Below, piece by piece: positions 14,754-15,702 of a DNA stretch of 15,702 nt (within the stretch, counting starts at the first letter, position 1; every line of letters begins with the position of its first letter). This stretch comes from Alkanindiges sp. (GTDB lineage Bacteria > Pseudomonadota > Gammaproteobacteria > Pseudomonadales > Moraxellaceae). The position numbers were made by a program, and so were the translations under genes. The stretch spans positions 1 through 15,702 of the forward strand of contig JASLIR010000480.1 of NCBI GenBank assembly GCA_030152125.1, given 5' to 3'. The notes under the pieces were generated by a model. That model was not told where the DNA came from and searched no databases. It was given only the letters and a program-made list of their open reading frames with translations.

Positions 14754-15425
14754 ATGCTACTCGTTTTATATGGCTTTGCACTGACCCTGCTGGCACATGT
14801 TCTGGCACGAATCATTGGTAATTATTTTCCGCGCCTGCCGGTCATCGTGATTGCCATGTTTATTGTGCTGGGCTTGCTGTGGCTGGTGCAGTGGTCATAT
14901 GACGACTATCTGCTGCATGTAGATGGCCTGTTTAAACACCTGCTGGGCTATGTGACGGTAGCACTGGCTATTCCACTGGCCGCTATCCGGCTGGATGGCG
15001 TACCAGTCAAGGCACTGGCCGCATTATGTGTATTTGCCACCATTAGCGGTGTGCTGTTACCCATGGGGCTGGCCTATATGCTGCATTTGTCCGAGCCGTC
15101 CATCATGGCCTTTGCCACCCGTGCGGTAACCACTCCCATTGCCCTGAATATCGCCACCCTGATTCATGCGCCTTTAGCCACCGTCACCCTAATTGTGATT
15201 TTATCCGGTGTGGTAGGTGCAGCTGCTTCCCCACTGATCTTACGCAAGCTGGATGATGAACGTGCTGCCGGTTTGGCGCTGGGTTTGGCGGCACATGCCA
15301 TTGGCACGGTGCAGGCATGGCAGCGTGGGCCAGTAGCCGGGCGTTATGCGGCGTTTGGTATGGCAGTAAATGGCATTTTAACCGCCATCTGGTTACCCAC
15401 CGCCATTTTACTGATGCGGGGTTAA
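14754..15425 (+). CDS. lrgB: CidB/LrgB family membrane protein
   Basis: A 223-residue multi-helix inner-membrane protein of the LrgB/CidB family (the plant plastid glycolate/glycerate carrier PLGG1 carries the same domain). Diagnostic stretches are RAVTTPIALNIATL (about 122-135), IVILSGVVGAAASPLILRKL, and GLALGLAAHAIGTVQA, followed by GRYAAFGMAVNGILTAI, which match the conserved C-terminal half of the family. I choose ATG 14754 because AGAG (14744-14747) precedes it by 6 bases; the longer frame from ATG 14694 would overlap lrgA and add 20 residues unlike the family. It lies 31 bases after lrgA and 4 bases before ppiC, so the three are probably co-transcribed. Expected to work with LrgA. Confidence 0.9.
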   Translation: MLLVLYGFALTLLAHVLARIIGNYFPRLPVIVIAMFIVLGLLWLVQWSYDDYLLHVDGLFKHLLGYVTVALAIPLAAIRLDGVPVKALAALCVFATISGVLLPMGLAYMLHLSEPSIMAFATRAVTTPIALNIATLIHAPLATVTLIVILSGVVGAAASPLILRKLDDERAAGLALGLAAHAIGTVQAWQRGPVAGRYAAFGMAVNGILTAIWLPTAILLMRG

Positions 15426-15429
15426 CAGC

Positions 15430-15702
15430 ATGCCCAAAGCGATTGTGCGGCATATTCTGGTAAAAGACCGCGAGCTATGCGAACAGCTAAAAACCAAACT
15501 TGCCAATGGTGGCGACTTTGCCAAACTGGCCAAGCAGCACTCCACCTGCCCTTCTGCAAAAAAAGGCGGTGAGCTGGGTGAAGTCAGCAAAGGCCAGCTG
15601 GTGCGTCCGGTGGATCAGGTGGTATTTGGCAAACCGGAACATGTAGTGCATGGCCCGGTAAAAAGCCAGTTCGGTTTTCATTTAATTGAAGTGAAGTTTA
15701 GA
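15430..15702 (+). CDS. ppiC: Parvulin-type peptidyl-prolyl isomerase PpiC (3' end cut)
   Basis: A small cytoplasmic parvulin that catalyses cis-trans isomerisation of proline peptide bonds. All 91 visible codons align with the E. coli PpiC pattern (93 residues): RHILVKD at the start, NGGDFAKLAKQHSTCPSAKK, GGELGEVSKGQLV, VVFGK and SQFGFHLIEV at the end. There is no signal peptide or membrane anchor, so it is the single-domain form rather than SurA or PpiD. The window ends in the codon AGA without a stop, so probably only the last residues are missing. ATG 15430 is 4 bases after the lrgB stop, with GGGG (15418-15421) as a possible RBS, suggesting translational coupling. Confidence 0.92.
   Translation, partial: MPKAIVRHILVKDRELCEQLKTKLANGGDFAKLAKQHSTCPSAKKGGELGEVSKGQLVRPVDQVVFGKPEHVVHGPVKSQFGFHLIEVKFR

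Overview
The window looks like chromosomal core DNA of a Gram-negative bacterium, most likely a gammaproteobacterium. It carries two TonB-dependent outer-membrane receptors, a predicted lipoprotein, a canonical Fur box and a gammaproteobacterial-type HflX. Base composition is near 50% GC in the stretches I counted. A relative of the Moraxellaceae is my guess from the style of the proteins; the sequence alone does not prove it. I see no tRNA, rRNA, CRISPR array, insertion sequence, integrase or phage gene.

Layout from left to right. (1) 1-107, minus: the 5' end of an unrecognised gene. (2) 260-931, plus: a PAQR/haemolysin III family membrane protein. (3) 1101-2396, plus: a metabolite:proton symporter of the MFS. 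(4) A perfect 13-bp inverted repeat, then 2525-4012, plus: a multi-pass membrane diguanylate cyclase. (5) 4043-5053, minus: a membrane-anchored metallophosphoesterase, convergent with the cyclase. (6) A 363-bp gene-free stretch ending in a tandem repeat, then 5417-6988, plus: a ClsC-like phospholipase D/cardiolipin synthase with a lipoprotein signal. (7) 7025-7873, minus: a PlsC-type acyltransferase, convergent with it. (8) A 308-bp regulatory gap with a strong promoter and a Fur box, then two tandem TonB-dependent siderophore receptors (8182-10395 and 10457-12691) closed by a textbook UUCG terminator. (9) 12799-14250, plus: HflX. (10) A palindromic leader, then lrgA-lrgB-ppiC (14357 to the right edge), tightly packed as one operon.

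How the parts fit. The receptor pair is best read as one iron-repressed transcript: one -35/-10 promoter covered by one Fur box, a short hairpin between the genes, and one terminator at the end. The two receptors share a distinctive TonB-box region and nearly the same C-terminus, so they are paralogues, but no siderophore synthesis or inner-membrane uptake gene lies here. The cardiolipin synthase-like protein and the PlsC acyltransferase are neighbours in the phospholipid pathway but are transcribed towards each other. The lrgA/lrgB pair is a CidA/CidB-type membrane system, with ppiC 4 bases behind it.

I did not find a clearly new multi-gene system. The points most worth a second look are the repeats and palindromes in front of the cyclase, the ClsC-like gene and lrgA; the low-GC patch and cysteine pairs inside the second receptor; and the lipoprotein form of the cardiolipin synthase.
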